DNA of 64,000 nt, taken from the NCBI RefSeq assembly GCF_937468385.1, contig NZ_CALBWS010000015.1, positions 1-64,000 on the forward strand. Reading direction: 5' to 3'. Of this stretch, positions 16,019 to 25,006 are shown one piece after another. The position numbers were made by a program, and so were the translations under genes. Under the pieces are notes generated by a model. The model was not told the origin of the DNA and did no database searches. It worked only from the letters and a program-made list of their open reading frames with translations. Source of the stretch: Neobacillus rhizosphaerae. Its GTDB lineage: Bacteria > Bacillota > Bacilli > Bacillales > Cytobacillaceae. Within the stretch, counting starts at the first letter, position 1, and every line of letters begins with the position of its first letter.

Positions 16019-16411
16019 CTATTTTTTATTATTAAGGTTTAAATATAGTTCATTTACAATTGGAAAAATATCCGGTTTTGTATGGTAGTAATGGTCATTT
16101 ACATGTGTTAATCCAAATTGGAAGGTTTTTTCACCATCTTGAAAAAGAGTAATGGAATAACGAAACCCGTCTCTAGCTTCTTGATTTTTATCGGGAATGA
16201 ACTTTATGTCTTTTATTTCATCCAAAAATCCCTCAATAACTTGATGGTCTGAAATTTTTTTTGCGGCCCCAGTACTTCCTTCAACAATCACTATTTTCGT
16301 TACATCTGCAAGGTCTTTTTCATAAAATTGAGGTATTGTTTTTGTTTCTAGACCGCAGCCAGCTAAAAGGAAATTAAGTAATAGTAAGATATATAAGAAA
16401 TGGATTTTCAT
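16019..16411 (-). CDS. Small lipoprotein
   Basis: 130 residues with a signal peptide MKIHFLYILLLLNFLLAGC; the lipobox LAGC places the lipidated Cys at position 19. The mature part is a small alpha/beta domain (VTKIVIVEGSTGAAKKISD, then FRYSITLFQDGEKTFQFGL) that resembles the compact substrate-like domain of several Bacillus lipoproteins of unknown function. It lies 35 bases downstream of a second lipoprotein gene on the same strand, so they probably form an operon. Confidence 0.7.
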   Translation of the reverse strand: MKIHFLYILLLLNFLLAGCGLETKTIPQFYEKDLADVTKIVIVEGSTGAAKKISDHQVIEGFLDEIKDIKFIPDKNQEARDGFRYSITLFQDGEKTFQFGLTHVNDHYYHTKPDIFPIVNELYLNLNNKK

Positions 16412-16446
16412 TCATACAACCCCTGCACAATTCTCTCTTTCTCCCT

Positions 16447-17307
16447 TTATTCATGGTCACCTTTAACTTTAGGAAGTGATTGATAAATCGAATTCTTCTT
16501 TAAGACATCAAGAATATTATGAACCAACTTGGTCATTTCCTTGCCATCATCACTCTTATCACATTCAGACCATTCAAAGTGTCGGGAGCCGCTATTGATC
16601 CATACATCCAACACATAGCTTTCATATGGTTTCTGATTACATTCCTTTGTTAGCTTTTTCTCATTAAGGTAATTCGAATAAACCATCCATTTATAAATGG
16701 CGTTCAATTCCTTTTTGGAAAATTGAAAGTCGGAAACGTCAACGAATTCGCCATTCTGTAAATCCTTTTTTAACACCTGTTTTTTTGTATCGATTTCGTT
16801 TTTCTTTCCAATCCCATATTTCAGATCGAAAGCAAAATAATCCTCTTTGTCGACATCATGGGAAATGGTTAATAATTCAGGTAGATTCGGACATTCTTCA
16901 AGGATGTATTTTGTTTCTGTGTCTGATTCTTGCTTTTGAATACCTTTACAGACATTGGTTGTTACTTCCCCTTGACCAAACTTATCCTTTGTCGTGTCCA
17001 TTTTTATTGTTAATTTTGCATCATGATAGGTTAAATCATGAAAGATCGGATCTCCTTCAATGGTGTAACGAGTGAGCCTAACCTCATCATCTTTTCCACT
17101 ATCAACATTTTCCACGAATAGATTTAGTCGGTCAATATTTTCTATCATGCCGTGGATTTCTTTGACCTCGTTATTGTCTGATTGTTTATTTGGGCCGTGA
17201 TTATTAGGCAGGTCACCTGCAGTGCCTTTACCCAATCCGCAGCCTACCGTAAGGACACTCATTATCGAAATAAAAACAATCAAGGATATCCTTTTTAACA
17301 CAAGCAT
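16447..17307 (-). CDS. DUF4362-family lipoprotein
   Basis: About 286 residues. The signal peptide ends in LTVGC, with the lipidated Cys at 23. The following region (EIHGMIENIDRLNLFVENVD, then VRLTRYTIEGDPIFHDLTY) matches DUF4362, a domain of Bacillus lipoproteins of unknown role. A second domain (about 200-280, ELNAIYKWMVYSNYLNEK) resembles the C-terminal part of other DUF4362 proteins. ATG 17307 is chosen over GTG 17313, because AAAAGGGG fits it better. It lies in tandem with the lipoprotein at 16019-16411. Confidence 0.75.
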   Translation of the reverse strand: MLVLKRISLIVFISIMSVLTVGCGLGKGTAGDLPNNHGPNKQSDNNEVKEIHGMIENIDRLNLFVENVDSGKDDEVRLTRYTIEGDPIFHDLTYHDAKLTIKMDTTKDKFGQGEVTTNVCKGIQKQESDTETKYILEECPNLPELLTISHDVDKEDYFAFDLKYGIGKKNEIDTKKQVLKKDLQNGEFVDVSDFQFSKKELNAIYKWMVYSNYLNEKKLTKECNQKPYESYVLDVWINSGSRHFEWSECDKSDDGKEMTKLVHNILDVLKKNSIYQSLPKVKGDHE

Positions 17308-17374
17308 ACACACCCCTTTTTAGAAAAAGACGAATTAATTCTGAAAAGGTTTCTTAAGGGTCAAAATATAATTT

Positions 17375-18043
17375 TTATAACTTATTTTTAATAATAAATT
17401 CCTGAATGGCAGTGATAACTTCTTTTGCAGCATCTATGGACGCTAAAATATCCTCTTTTATTTCTAAACTATGGTCAGCGTTAGGAATAACAACAGTGCT
17501 CAAACGTTCATTATTTTTTATTGAATTAATCCGCTCCTCGATAAAATGATGGTCTTGGTCGCCGATTATACAAAGAGAAGGAAGCTCGGTTTTCAATAGT
17601 GCTTGGTATACATTTTCGTATTTTATTAGAGGAGTTAACCATATTCCAACCGAATTGTGGATGAAATTTTTTTCGGTCCATTCCATTGCCATCGGAATCG
17701 TTCCAATCGATTTACTCAACAGGAAACATTGCTCATAGTTTGTGTCTTTTAGTACTTCCCTGACAACAGCCTTTACATCTTCATACATCCAATCCTCTTG
17801 TTCTGTTTCGCTAAGCTTTTTAAAATGTTCATTTTTTGCAAATTCATAGTTTACATGAAGAGCATCAATCCTATTATTCAAACACACTCCGGTTGCATAA
17901 TGAAATAGTGGTCGCTTCGTTGTGTAACCAAGCCCTGGAAGCATGATACAGATACTATTATTTGGTTGTTCACTGCGAATCCACTTAAAAGGGATGGTGG
18001 AGTACTCATTCCTTTCCACTTGACCTTCTGTTAATTGATACAT
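17375..18043 (-). CDS. Alpha/beta hydrolase-fold protein
   Basis: About 222 residues. ICIMLPGLGYTTKRPLFHYA is the oxyanion strand-loop, FLLSKSIGTIPMA carries the nucleophile elbow (S-x-S-x-G in place of G-x-S-x-G), LCIIGDQDHHF the Asp loop and IPNADHSLEI the catalytic His. All triad members are therefore present. The missing first Gly of the elbow is a common variant. AGGGGTG precedes ATG 18043; the GTG at 18052 is within that ribosome site. The substrate is unknown. It probably stands alone. Confidence 0.75.
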   Translation of the reverse strand: MYQLTEGQVERNEYSTIPFKWIRSEQPNNSICIMLPGLGYTTKRPLFHYATGVCLNNRIDALHVNYEFAKNEHFKKLSETEQEDWMYEDVKAVVREVLKDTNYEQCFLLSKSIGTIPMAMEWTEKNFIHNSVGIWLTPLIKYENVYQALLKTELPSLCIIGDQDHHFIEERINSIKNNERLSTVVIPNADHSLEIKEDILASIDAAKEVITAIQEFIIKNKL

Positions 18044-18140
18044 TTGATTCACCCCTGTTTTTGTAAAGAATGTTTTACATAATAATTACTCTACCGAAAA
18101 TTTGATTTCTTCTATCTTCCCGCTTTTCAAAAACCCATTG

Positions 18141-18848
18141 TTATTCATTCGGCCCCAAAACCCGATCTCGAATATCTGGCATTTCCCTTTTCTCTATCCG
18201 CTTTTCTAATGTGGCTCTCATGCCTGGCGCAAGTAATTCACAGCCAGCAAGCTCGCGCATTTCCACAAAATTTGGTTGCTTAGAATGGATAATTTGATTA
18301 CATTTTTGGATGGTCCATTGCGGAAATGGGCGTTCGACTAAAGTAAATGTTTGCCTCTCCTCAACAGCCCCCTCTTGTAAAACACGAAAATACCAACCGG
18401 TTCTTCCTGTATTCTGTAGTAACAACGCTAAGTTCTTTACTTTAAATCGGCGCGCCGGCTTCCAGCATGGCTGTCTTGGCTGCGAAACTTGTATGACCGC
18501 CTCACCAATTTGAAAAGTATCGCCAATCGCAATCGTTTCCTCAGTTACATGTTCCATGACCAAATTCTCTCCCATGCCACCAGATGATATCTCAGGAATT
18601 TCTAATTCATTTTGCCAGTAAGGATAATTTTCAAACGAATAAGCAAAAACAGCTTTTTCTGGCCCGCCATGATGTTCCAGATCGCCTTGTCCATCACCAG
18701 CTAAACCCGTTTTGCCAACCCAGATTGGACCTTCGACTGGCTCTTTAAAAATAGCACTTGTCCATTCCCGCTCCATTGGATTTGCAGCCTCTTTACTTCC
18801 AATTGTCTTTGGCATACCGACAAAAACTTTTTTAAGAATAATCCCCAC
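18141..18848 (-). CDS. MOSC-domain protein, YiiM-like
   Basis: 235 residues. The MOSC core runs from KTGLAGDGQGDLEHHGGPEK through GGMGENLVMEHVTEETIAIG and ISQPRQPCWKPARRF-like sequence (visible as VSQPRQPCWKPARRFKVKNL). The conserved Cys in QPCWK is the presumed molybdenum-cofactor sulfur ligand. YiiM proteins reduce N-hydroxylated compounds with Moco. The C-terminal 3-alpha domain is present. The start is GTG at 18848, behind GGGAGGGAAC. It is a single gene. Confidence 0.88.
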   Translation of the reverse strand: MGIILKKVFVGMPKTIGSKEAANPMEREWTSAIFKEPVEGPIWVGKTGLAGDGQGDLEHHGGPEKAVFAYSFENYPYWQNELEIPEISSGGMGENLVMEHVTEETIAIGDTFQIGEAVIQVSQPRQPCWKPARRFKVKNLALLLQNTGRTGWYFRVLQEGAVEERQTFTLVERPFPQWTIQKCNQIIHSKQPNFVEMRELAGCELLAPGMRATLEKRIEKREMPDIRDRVLGPNE

Positions 18849-19083
18849 TTTTGTTCCCTCCCTAGAATAAATTTCTACTTTTAACTATTAATTCGGCAAT
18901 GAGGAAATACAACCCTTCTTACATCACAACTTTTGCAGCCAAAAAGAAAAGATATTTATTTGGTCAAATGCATGACTTGCTAACAAATCCTTCTTTGTCT
19001 AAATCTCTTTTAGGAAAATTTTTGAAACATTAATGCTCCTTAATCGTATAATAATTATAAGAGCTAAAAAGGGGGAAGTACGC

Positions 19084-19329
19084 ATGGAATTAGTTTTTAT
19101 CGTTTGTCTTTCTGTCTATGCCGTTTATTTTCTCATCATGATTCCAGTACAATATGCTTATATTTCCGAAACGAAGGAGCGATTTAAGGAATTAAATCAA
19201 TCCCATAATGAAATTTACGATAATATGTCCTTTGAGGAGCAGCAACTGCAATATAATCTTCAAGGAAATCTACTTAATTTACCTTCCAATATAGTGGCAG
19301 CGATCCTTTACAAAGTTCGCAATCGGTAG
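19084..19329 (+). CDS. Small membrane protein, DUF3949-like
   Basis: 81 residues. One N-terminal membrane helix (ELVFIVCLSVYAVYFLIMIP) is followed by a charged cytoplasmic tail (YISETKERFKELNQSHNEIY). The order and length resemble DUF3949 proteins of Bacillus; function unknown. The frame continues upstream to 19033, but GGGGGAAGTACGC sits just before ATG 19084. A strong terminator follows. Confidence 0.7.
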   Translation: MELVFIVCLSVYAVYFLIMIPVQYAYISETKERFKELNQSHNEIYDNMSFEEQQLQYNLQGNLLNLPSNIVAAILYKVRNR

Positions 19330-19345
19330 CTGAACAAGCACACGA

Positions 19346-19379
19346 AAACGCATGGAAAATAACATCCATGCGTTTTTTT
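19346..19379 (+). terminator. Terminator after the DUF3949-like gene
   Basis: Stem ACGCATGGA/TCCATGCGT with an 8-base loop and TTTTTTT. It also lies at the end of the convergent HIT gene. Confidence 0.88.
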
Positions 19380-19398
19380 ATAGTCAACAAAAGAATAG

Positions 19399-19884
19399 TT
19401 ATCCGTTCAGCTCATTAGTAAGCAGCTTAATTGCCTCCAACACTTCATTCACATTTTCTTCATCATTCATTTCATTTCTGGCATGGAGTAGGACCGGTCT
19501 GACAGATTCCACGGAACGCCCAAAGCTGTACATCCATTCATAGCGGGGAACCATCCAGGTGTGAAAATGGTGGGTGGTATCTTCATTATAAAAATAATAA
19601 ACATGTTCGATTCCCAACACTTCTCTTTGCGCTTTTCTAATTTTTGTTAGAATGTTTATGTAATCAATCTTCTCAGCTTCGGATAATTCATCAAAACAGT
19701 TAATATGCCGTTTCGACGCCAAAATGATTAATCCCCTTATTGGGTATGCGACATCTTGGTGGGCATGGAAATGGTCTGTTTCGATGACTACACCTCCATC
19801 GGGTTCAATTAATCCACTCGTTAAAGCACAGCTTAAGCATTCTACCTCTACTATATTCCCATTTGATAAAGTTATGTTTCTCAC
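19399..19884 (-). CDS. HIT-superfamily protein
   Basis: 161 residues. CLSCAL near the N-terminus is a C-x-x-C half zinc site as in Hint/HIT proteins; LIILASKRHINCFDELSEAE is the core strand-helix. THHFHTWMVPR is the histidine triad segment (H-x-H-x-x with the first His pair THH), typical of HIT nucleotide hydrolases and transferases such as diadenosine-polyphosphate hydrolases. It starts at GTG 19884 with AGGAGGATCTTTT ahead. The substrate is unknown. It converges with the gene at 19084. Confidence 0.75.
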   Translation of the reverse strand: MRNITLSNGNIVEVECLSCALTSGLIEPDGGVVIETDHFHAHQDVAYPIRGLIILASKRHINCFDELSEAEKIDYINILTKIRKAQREVLGIEHVYYFYNEDTTHHFHTWMVPRYEWMYSFGRSVESVRPVLLHARNEMNDEENVNEVLEAIKLLTNELNG

Positions 19885-19980
19885 AAAAGATCCTCCTGAA
19901 TTCTTCTAATCTAGCCTTTAATCAAAAGCTATAAAAAAATTTGCTGCGCCAATAATATCACATTTATATATTAATGCGTG

Positions 19981-20012
19981 GAAAAACCTTGCCCATTGAA
20001 TGAGCAAGGTTC
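19981..20012 (-). terminator. Terminator of the 20035-20694 gene
   Basis: On the minus strand AACCTTGC/GCAAGGTT pair around an 11-base loop and are followed by TTTTTCC. It lies 23 bases after the stop codon. Confidence 0.8.
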
Positions 20013-20034
20013 TATGTAGGGCTATTATCCTTTT

Positions 20035-20694
20035 TTATCTTAGCCTGCCTAGTTTTCGGACCGTATTCCTCCATACTATAAAACCACATTCGGCAACGGA
20101 TATGGTCAAGCCCACCCAATGATTTAGTAAAGAACAAGCTAAATTATCATACGCAGCTACAGCTGGAATGTTTTCGCTAGGTACACTTTTGCTTTCCACT
20201 GCCTTTTCTGGTATTTTCATGGTCGCTTCAGTAGGTTCACTTTTGCCCTCCACTGCCTTTTCTGGTATTTTCATGGCCACATCAATAGGTTCAATTTTAC
20301 TTTCCGTTACCTTTTCGGAAGCCTTCTGCCTTTCAATAGAAAGATTGGCATTTTCGGATACGGTCTTCTTTTCAAAAAACAAGAGGGTATCATCAGTTAT
20401 TTCCGACATAGACTTCATCACTTCAGATATAACTTTCGTTAATTCGTCTTTGGAAAAATCTCTAACCGAAATATACCCCCTTGAGTCAAGCTTATAGCCA
20501 TTATGTTTAATGGATTCATCTAACAAATATTTACCGATCACATAGCCATTCCCACTTGGATGTAATTGCGTTGCTAATACTTGGCCCCGCTGTTTACTTT
20601 CCGGATAGACAAAATTTACTCGACCATTACTAATCTTTTTCTCCTTTAACTGAAAAGAACGGAAAATGGCCTTTTTTTCCTCAAAAGATAACAT
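20035..20694 (-). CDS. Hypothetical protein with an internal 18-residue repeat
   Basis: 219 residues. The N-terminal 110 (FRSFQLKEKKISNGRVNFVY onward, GYVIGKYLLDESIKHNGYKL) look like a compact domain found in other Bacillus hypothetical proteins. Residues about 130-175 hold tandem repeats of the type MKIPEKAVE(G/S)KSEPTEAT; in the DNA they are 54 bp apart (20185, 20239, degenerate 20293). The final 40 residues (LLNHWVGLTISVAECGFIVW) are a short hydrophobic tail. The repeat tract is Pro/Glu/Lys-rich and probably disordered. ATG 20694 has GGGGGAG upstream. Function unknown. Confidence 0.6.
   Translation of the reverse strand: MLSFEEKKAIFRSFQLKEKKISNGRVNFVYPESKQRGQVLATQLHPSGNGYVIGKYLLDESIKHNGYKLDSRGYISVRDFSKDELTKVISEVMKSMSEITDDTLLFFEKKTVSENANLSIERQKASEKVTESKIEPIDVAMKIPEKAVEGKSEPTEATMKIPEKAVESKSVPSENIPAVAAYDNLACSLLNHWVGLTISVAECGFIVWRNTVRKLGRLR
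20185..20305 (-). repeat. 54-bp tandem repeat inside the 20035-20694 gene
   Basis: Units start at 20185, 20239 and (degenerate) 20293, an exact 54-bp step, which keeps the frame (18 codons). The first two units are nearly identical, suggesting recent duplication. Confidence 0.8.
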
Positions 20695-20915
20695 GAAGCT
20701 TACTCCCCCTTCGAATAAATTAAACGGTTAACCAACTAGTAAGTATAAATTTTCCAATGTTACCTTTATTATACCAGAATCATTACAGGCTGGTTGGTAA
20801 GCTCCCAATATATCAATGATTAAAAAGAGATTGTTTTGAAAAAAGCAAATATTTTTTTATTGTTCAAATAACTTCCATCTGGTAAGATCGTGTAAAACCT
20901 TCAGGGGGGATCTAG

Positions 20916-21932
20916 TTGATTAAATATCCGCATTTAAAAAAAGGCGCAACAATAGGGGTAACCGCACCATCATCTGGTGTGCCAGTTGAATTACATGACA
21001 TGTTTAAACTTGCCTTAAGCCGGATGGAGATGAAAGGCTTTAGCATTGCCTGTGGAGATACGGTTTGGACGCAAGATAAGGCAAAATCATCCTCCGCTAA
21101 AAATCGTGCAGCCGAATTTAATGCCATGATGCATGACGACAATATTGACATCATCATTCCACCATGGGGCGGCGAACTATTAATTGAAATCCTTGAATTA
21201 ATTGACTTTGAAAACATCAAGCAAAAGTGGGTGCTGGGGTACTCAGATCTAAGTGTATTATTACTAGCAATGACCTTAAAAACAGGTACTGCTACTGCTC
21301 ATGGAACAAACCTTATAGATTTAAGGGGAGAATACTCCGATGACACAACAGCCCTGTGGCAGGCCGTATTATCAACAAATACGGGTGAATCGGTCCTGCA
21401 GCGTTCATCTGTCCTCTATCAAAAAGAATGGCAGCATGATAATCCTTCCCCTCATGTTTTTCATTTAACGGAAAATACTAATTGGAAAACAGTCTCCAAT
21501 AATAGTGTGAAGATTCAAGGACGGATTCTTGGTGGTTGTATCGACGTAATCAGACATTTAATTGGCACACCATTCGGTGATGTACAACGTTTTAGGAAAA
21601 AGTATCTCAACGGAGAGCCTGTAATCTGGTACTTAGAGAACTGTGAAATGACAACAACAGATTTACGTAGATCACTGGTGCAAATGAAGTTAGCTGGCTG
21701 GTTTGAACATTGTTCAGGCATTATGTTTGGGCGCAGTGCCGCGAACATGCCGGTCGGGAATTATACAGCGGAAGATGTTTATCAAAACCTTGCAGATGAG
21801 TTGGAAATAGCGATTATTTATGATATTGATTGCGGTCATGTGCCACCGCAAATTACATTTATTAACGGTGCTTATGCTGAGGTAAAAGTTGAAGAAGGGA
21901 AAGGAACTATTTTACAGTATTTTAATTCATAG
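20916..21932 (+). CDS. S66-family peptidase (LD-carboxypeptidase/MccF-like)
   Basis: 338 residues. The start is TTG at 20916 behind AGGGGGGATC. The N-terminal KKGATIGVTAPSSGV, IIPPWGGELLIEIL and KWVLGYSDLSVLLLAM form the S66 core, with nucleophile Ser in GYSD. Glu of the triad is in WYLENCEMT and His in DCGHVPPQIT. S66 proteins are either L,D-carboxypeptidases that trim peptidoglycan or MccF-type enzymes that cleave microcin C-like peptide nucleotides; this longer form with LIDL is closer to MccF-like members. Nothing next to it suggests a specific substrate. Confidence 0.85.
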   Translation: MIKYPHLKKGATIGVTAPSSGVPVELHDMFKLALSRMEMKGFSIACGDTVWTQDKAKSSSAKNRAAEFNAMMHDDNIDIIIPPWGGELLIEILELIDFENIKQKWVLGYSDLSVLLLAMTLKTGTATAHGTNLIDLRGEYSDDTTALWQAVLSTNTGESVLQRSSVLYQKEWQHDNPSPHVFHLTENTNWKTVSNNSVKIQGRILGGCIDVIRHLIGTPFGDVQRFRKKYLNGEPVIWYLENCEMTTTDLRRSLVQMKLAGWFEHCSGIMFGRSAANMPVGNYTAEDVYQNLADELEIAIIYDIDCGHVPPQITFINGAYAEVKVEEGKGTILQYFNS

Positions 21933-22003
21933 GAAAGACAAAAAAAACTTGAGGGAATTGATTGGTTTTCTTCAGAGATACACACAATACCCTCACAATG
22001 TCG

Positions 22004-22041
22004 AACACACGAGATTTCATATGAAATTTCGTGTGTTTTTT
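22004..22041 (+). terminator. Terminator after the S66 peptidase gene
   Basis: A stem of about 15 base pairs (AACACACGAGATTTC with GAAATTTCGTGTGTT, including one G-T pair), loop ATAT, followed by TTTT. The remaining 285 bases up to mprF show no further structure I can support. Confidence 0.88.
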
Positions 22042-22328
22042 GTTGAGACAACAAATTTTTTAGAGGGTTTTTATTATTATTAGGTGTGTTTCCCTTTTTC
22101 TGGCCTTCACAAATCGCTTTTACTCTATCGAATCCCTCTCCTCTACTTGATCCACTTCGACGGCAACAGAGCATCAAACCCGATGTTTTACGAATATTTG
22201 TGTACTTTCGATACAAAATACAGATAAGATTCATATTTGACCATCGTTAACTGGCGGCTTCTTTTTTTATCATTTTTTGATTGAAAATGTCCATCGCTGG
22301 CGAGCAAGGAGAAAATAGGTGAATAAGT

Positions 22329-24878
22329 TTGAAAAAATTAAATAAAGAAAAGATTTTTACATTCATAAAAGTTATTATTCCACTGATTTTGTTAGCTTTT
22401 GCTGTTTATGAAATAAAAAAGTTTACCGGAAATATAAATGTTCATTTGCTTCGCCATGAAGTTAGTCACTTGCACTTGGCGAAGCTGATCTTGATTCTAT
22501 TCATTACTTTTTGTGCTATTTGCCCGATGTTTTTCTACGATGTATGTTTAGCAAAAATATTAGGGATTAAAGGACCGTTAAAAGAGCTGGTGGTAAAGTC
22601 TTTTATTGCGAATACCTTTGCAAACTTCATTGGGTTTGGAGGCCTCGCTGGTGCTACACTAAGAACCTATTTCTATCATGAATATGAACCAGACAAGAAA
22701 AGACTGGTGAAGATAATTGCTTCTGTTTCTCTTTACTTCCTTACCGGTATCTCCTTGCTTTCCTGGATTGTCCTAGTTGGATATAGAGGATTTCCTTTGC
22801 TTCATGATAAAAAATGGCTTTTTTGGGGCATCGTTGCCGTAAGTTTATATCTGCCAATTTTTTTCGTAGTCTTTCTCATACAACGGAAAAAAGCGGCGGA
22901 TTTCATTATCGATTGGGGAATGGCATTAAGACTCCTTTTCGTTTCTTTATTTGAATGGATCTCCGTTTTTCTTCTCTTTTGGCTATTATGTATGATTTTG
23001 AACATTCCTATTGATTTTGATGACCTAATTCCTGTTTTTATTGTCGCTTCCTGTGCAGGTATTATCAGTATGATTCCGGGAGGCTTTGGCTCATTCGACT
23101 TAGTTTTCATTTGGGGTACTCAGCTCTTGGCGGTTCCGGAAGAGAAAGTGCTTATCCTGCTGCTCTTTTATCGCATTGGATATTTTATTCTTCCATTTTT
23201 AGTGGGGGTAGTTTTATTCGTCAAAGTTCTTTGGGACCGGTGGAATCAATCATGGAACCATGTTCCTGATGCCATCCTAGTGAGGACTAGCCATATCCTT
23301 TTAACATTCTTGGTATTTCTATCTGGACTTGTTTTGCTTCTTTCTGCAGCAGTACCGGGAATTATTGGAAGGTTAAAGATTGCCCAAGAATTTTTATCCT
23401 TTCCCATTATGAATATTTCTCACCATCTTTCTGTTGCAACTGGCTTTATCCTGCTCGGTTTATCCCGAGGGATTCAGTACAAAGAGAAACGGGCATATCA
23501 AATCACGATTGTTGTCTTGTTTTTTGCTGCCTTATTTACTTTCATTAAAGGATTGGACTATGAGGAAGCATTGTATCTTCTAATTGTTATCGTACTATTG
23601 AGAATTTCAAAAAGACGTTTTTACAGAGTGCGTTTTGTTTTAAGCTGGGGCAAAACTATTTTTGATATCGGTATGTTTGTCGTGATTACCTTAATGTTTG
23701 TTTTAATCGGATATTTCAATTTGCCCACCTCTGAAATCAAATTGCACCCAAAGCTAGCGCCCTATGTGATTAAAGATTATCAAGATTTATTTAAGAGTGC
23801 GTTAATCGGCTTGTTTATCGCCTTGATTCTTTTTTTCATCGGCTATTTGTTTAGAAGGGATAAAAAATGGGTGCTGGAAACATCCCTTTCTCAGGATGAA
23901 AAAATAATGAAACATTTGGATCAATATAATGGAACGGTCCTGACCCATTTAATCTTTTTACATGATAAATATATTTATTGGAATAAAAAGGACAACGTCA
24001 TGTTTGCTTATCAGCTATTTGCCGACAAACTTGTGGTCCTCGGTGACCCCGTTGGAGACCGAGACGAATTGCCACTTGCCATAGAAGAATTCCGAGAAAA
24101 GTCCGATCTTCATGGGTATACACCTGTTTTTTACGAGGTCAGCGAGAAAATGCTCCCATATCTGCATGAAAACGGTTATGACTTTTTCAAGCTTGGCGAG
24201 GAGGCTTATGTTGATTTAAACAGCTTTTCATTTAGTGGAAAAAAAATGAAGGGAGCAAGGGCAGTAAAAAACAAGTTTGAACGAGAGAATTATCAATTTG
24301 AGATTGTAAACCCTCCCTTTGATAAAGATATCATGAATGAACTTAGGGAAATATCAGAAGAATGGCTTCAAGGAAGAACGGAAAAGGGTTTTTCCCTCGG
24401 TTTTTTTGATGAGGATTACCTCAATAAAGCTGAGATTGCCGTTGTTAAAGCTAAAGGAACGAAGATCCTTGGATTTGTAAGCTTAATGCCCGTTTATGAT
24501 CAAAAACAAACCATCTCTTTGGACCTGATGCGCTTCAGGAAGGATGCGCCTTCAGGAACAATGGACTTTGTTTTTCTATCATTATTTGAATGGGCAAAAG
24601 AACAAGAATATAAATACTTCAATATCGGGATGGCACCTCTATCGAATGTGGGACTTTCAAGGTATTCATTTTTAAGTGAAAAAATAGCTTCGCAAATCTT
24701 TTTGCATGGACAATTTCTCTATTCTTTTCAAGGATTAAGAAAATTCAAAGAGAAATATGCCGATAGGTGGCATCCGAAATATTTAGCCTATCGAAGAAAA
24801 TCTTCTTTGCCTATTACAATGACACAAATCACCTTATTGATTGGAAAGAAAAGACCAAAATTGAGACACGACTCATGA
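22329..24878 (+). CDS. mprF: Phosphatidylglycerol lysyltransferase (MprF)
   Basis: 849 residues, full length. The N-terminal half has about 14 membrane helices, including the flippase-type core (FANFIGFGGLAGATLRTYFY and CAGIISMIPGGFGSFDLVFIW). The C-terminal cytoplasmic DUF2156 domain (from about residue 530) carries the tRNA-dependent transferase fold: FADKLVVLGDPVGDRDELPL, YDFFKLGEEAYVDL, and LDLMRFRKDAPSGTMDFVFL. MprF adds lysine (sometimes alanine) from aminoacyl-tRNA to phosphatidylglycerol and flips the product, giving resistance to cationic peptides. The start is TTG 22329. It converges with the DedA-PAP2 gene. Amino-acid specificity is not readable here. Confidence 0.95.
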   Translation: MKKLNKEKIFTFIKVIIPLILLAFAVYEIKKFTGNINVHLLRHEVSHLHLAKLILILFITFCAICPMFFYDVCLAKILGIKGPLKELVVKSFIANTFANFIGFGGLAGATLRTYFYHEYEPDKKRLVKIIASVSLYFLTGISLLSWIVLVGYRGFPLLHDKKWLFWGIVAVSLYLPIFFVVFLIQRKKAADFIIDWGMALRLLFVSLFEWISVFLLFWLLCMILNIPIDFDDLIPVFIVASCAGIISMIPGGFGSFDLVFIWGTQLLAVPEEKVLILLLFYRIGYFILPFLVGVVLFVKVLWDRWNQSWNHVPDAILVRTSHILLTFLVFLSGLVLLLSAAVPGIIGRLKIAQEFLSFPIMNISHHLSVATGFILLGLSRGIQYKEKRAYQITIVVLFFAALFTFIKGLDYEEALYLLIVIVLLRISKRRFYRVRFVLSWGKTIFDIGMFVVITLMFVLIGYFNLPTSEIKLHPKLAPYVIKDYQDLFKSALIGLFIALILFFIGYLFRRDKKWVLETSLSQDEKIMKHLDQYNGTVLTHLIFLHDKYIYWNKKDNVMFAYQLFADKLVVLGDPVGDRDELPLAIEEFREKSDLHGYTPVFYEVSEKMLPYLHENGYDFFKLGEEAYVDLNSFSFSGKKMKGARAVKNKFERENYQFEIVNPPFDKDIMNELREISEEWLQGRTEKGFSLGFFDEDYLNKAEIAVVKAKGTKILGFVSLMPVYDQKQTISLDLMRFRKDAPSGTMDFVFLSLFEWAKEQEYKYFNIGMAPLSNVGLSRYSFLSEKIASQIFLHGQFLYSFQGLRKFKEKYADRWHPKYLAYRRKSSLPITMTQITLLIGKKRPKLRHDS

Positions 24879-24941
24879 TTCTTTTATTTTTACGAACAAA
24901 ATAGATTGGCGGAAATTGCAACTACTATTTTTCCAATTATT

Positions 24942-24986
24942 AAACCAAGAAAGATTGGCTTCTCGCGCCAATCTTTCTTGGTTTTT
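24942..24986. terminator. Bidirectional terminator between mprF and the DedA-PAP2 gene
   Basis: An 18-base near-perfect stem (ACCAAGAAAGATTGGC pairs with GCCAATCTTTCTTGGT) with AAA ahead and TTTTT after. It serves the plus-strand mprF and, with a shorter U-tract, the minus-strand gene. Confidence 0.9.
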
Positions 24987-25006
24987 AGAAGTTTTGGTGA
25001 CTGGAC

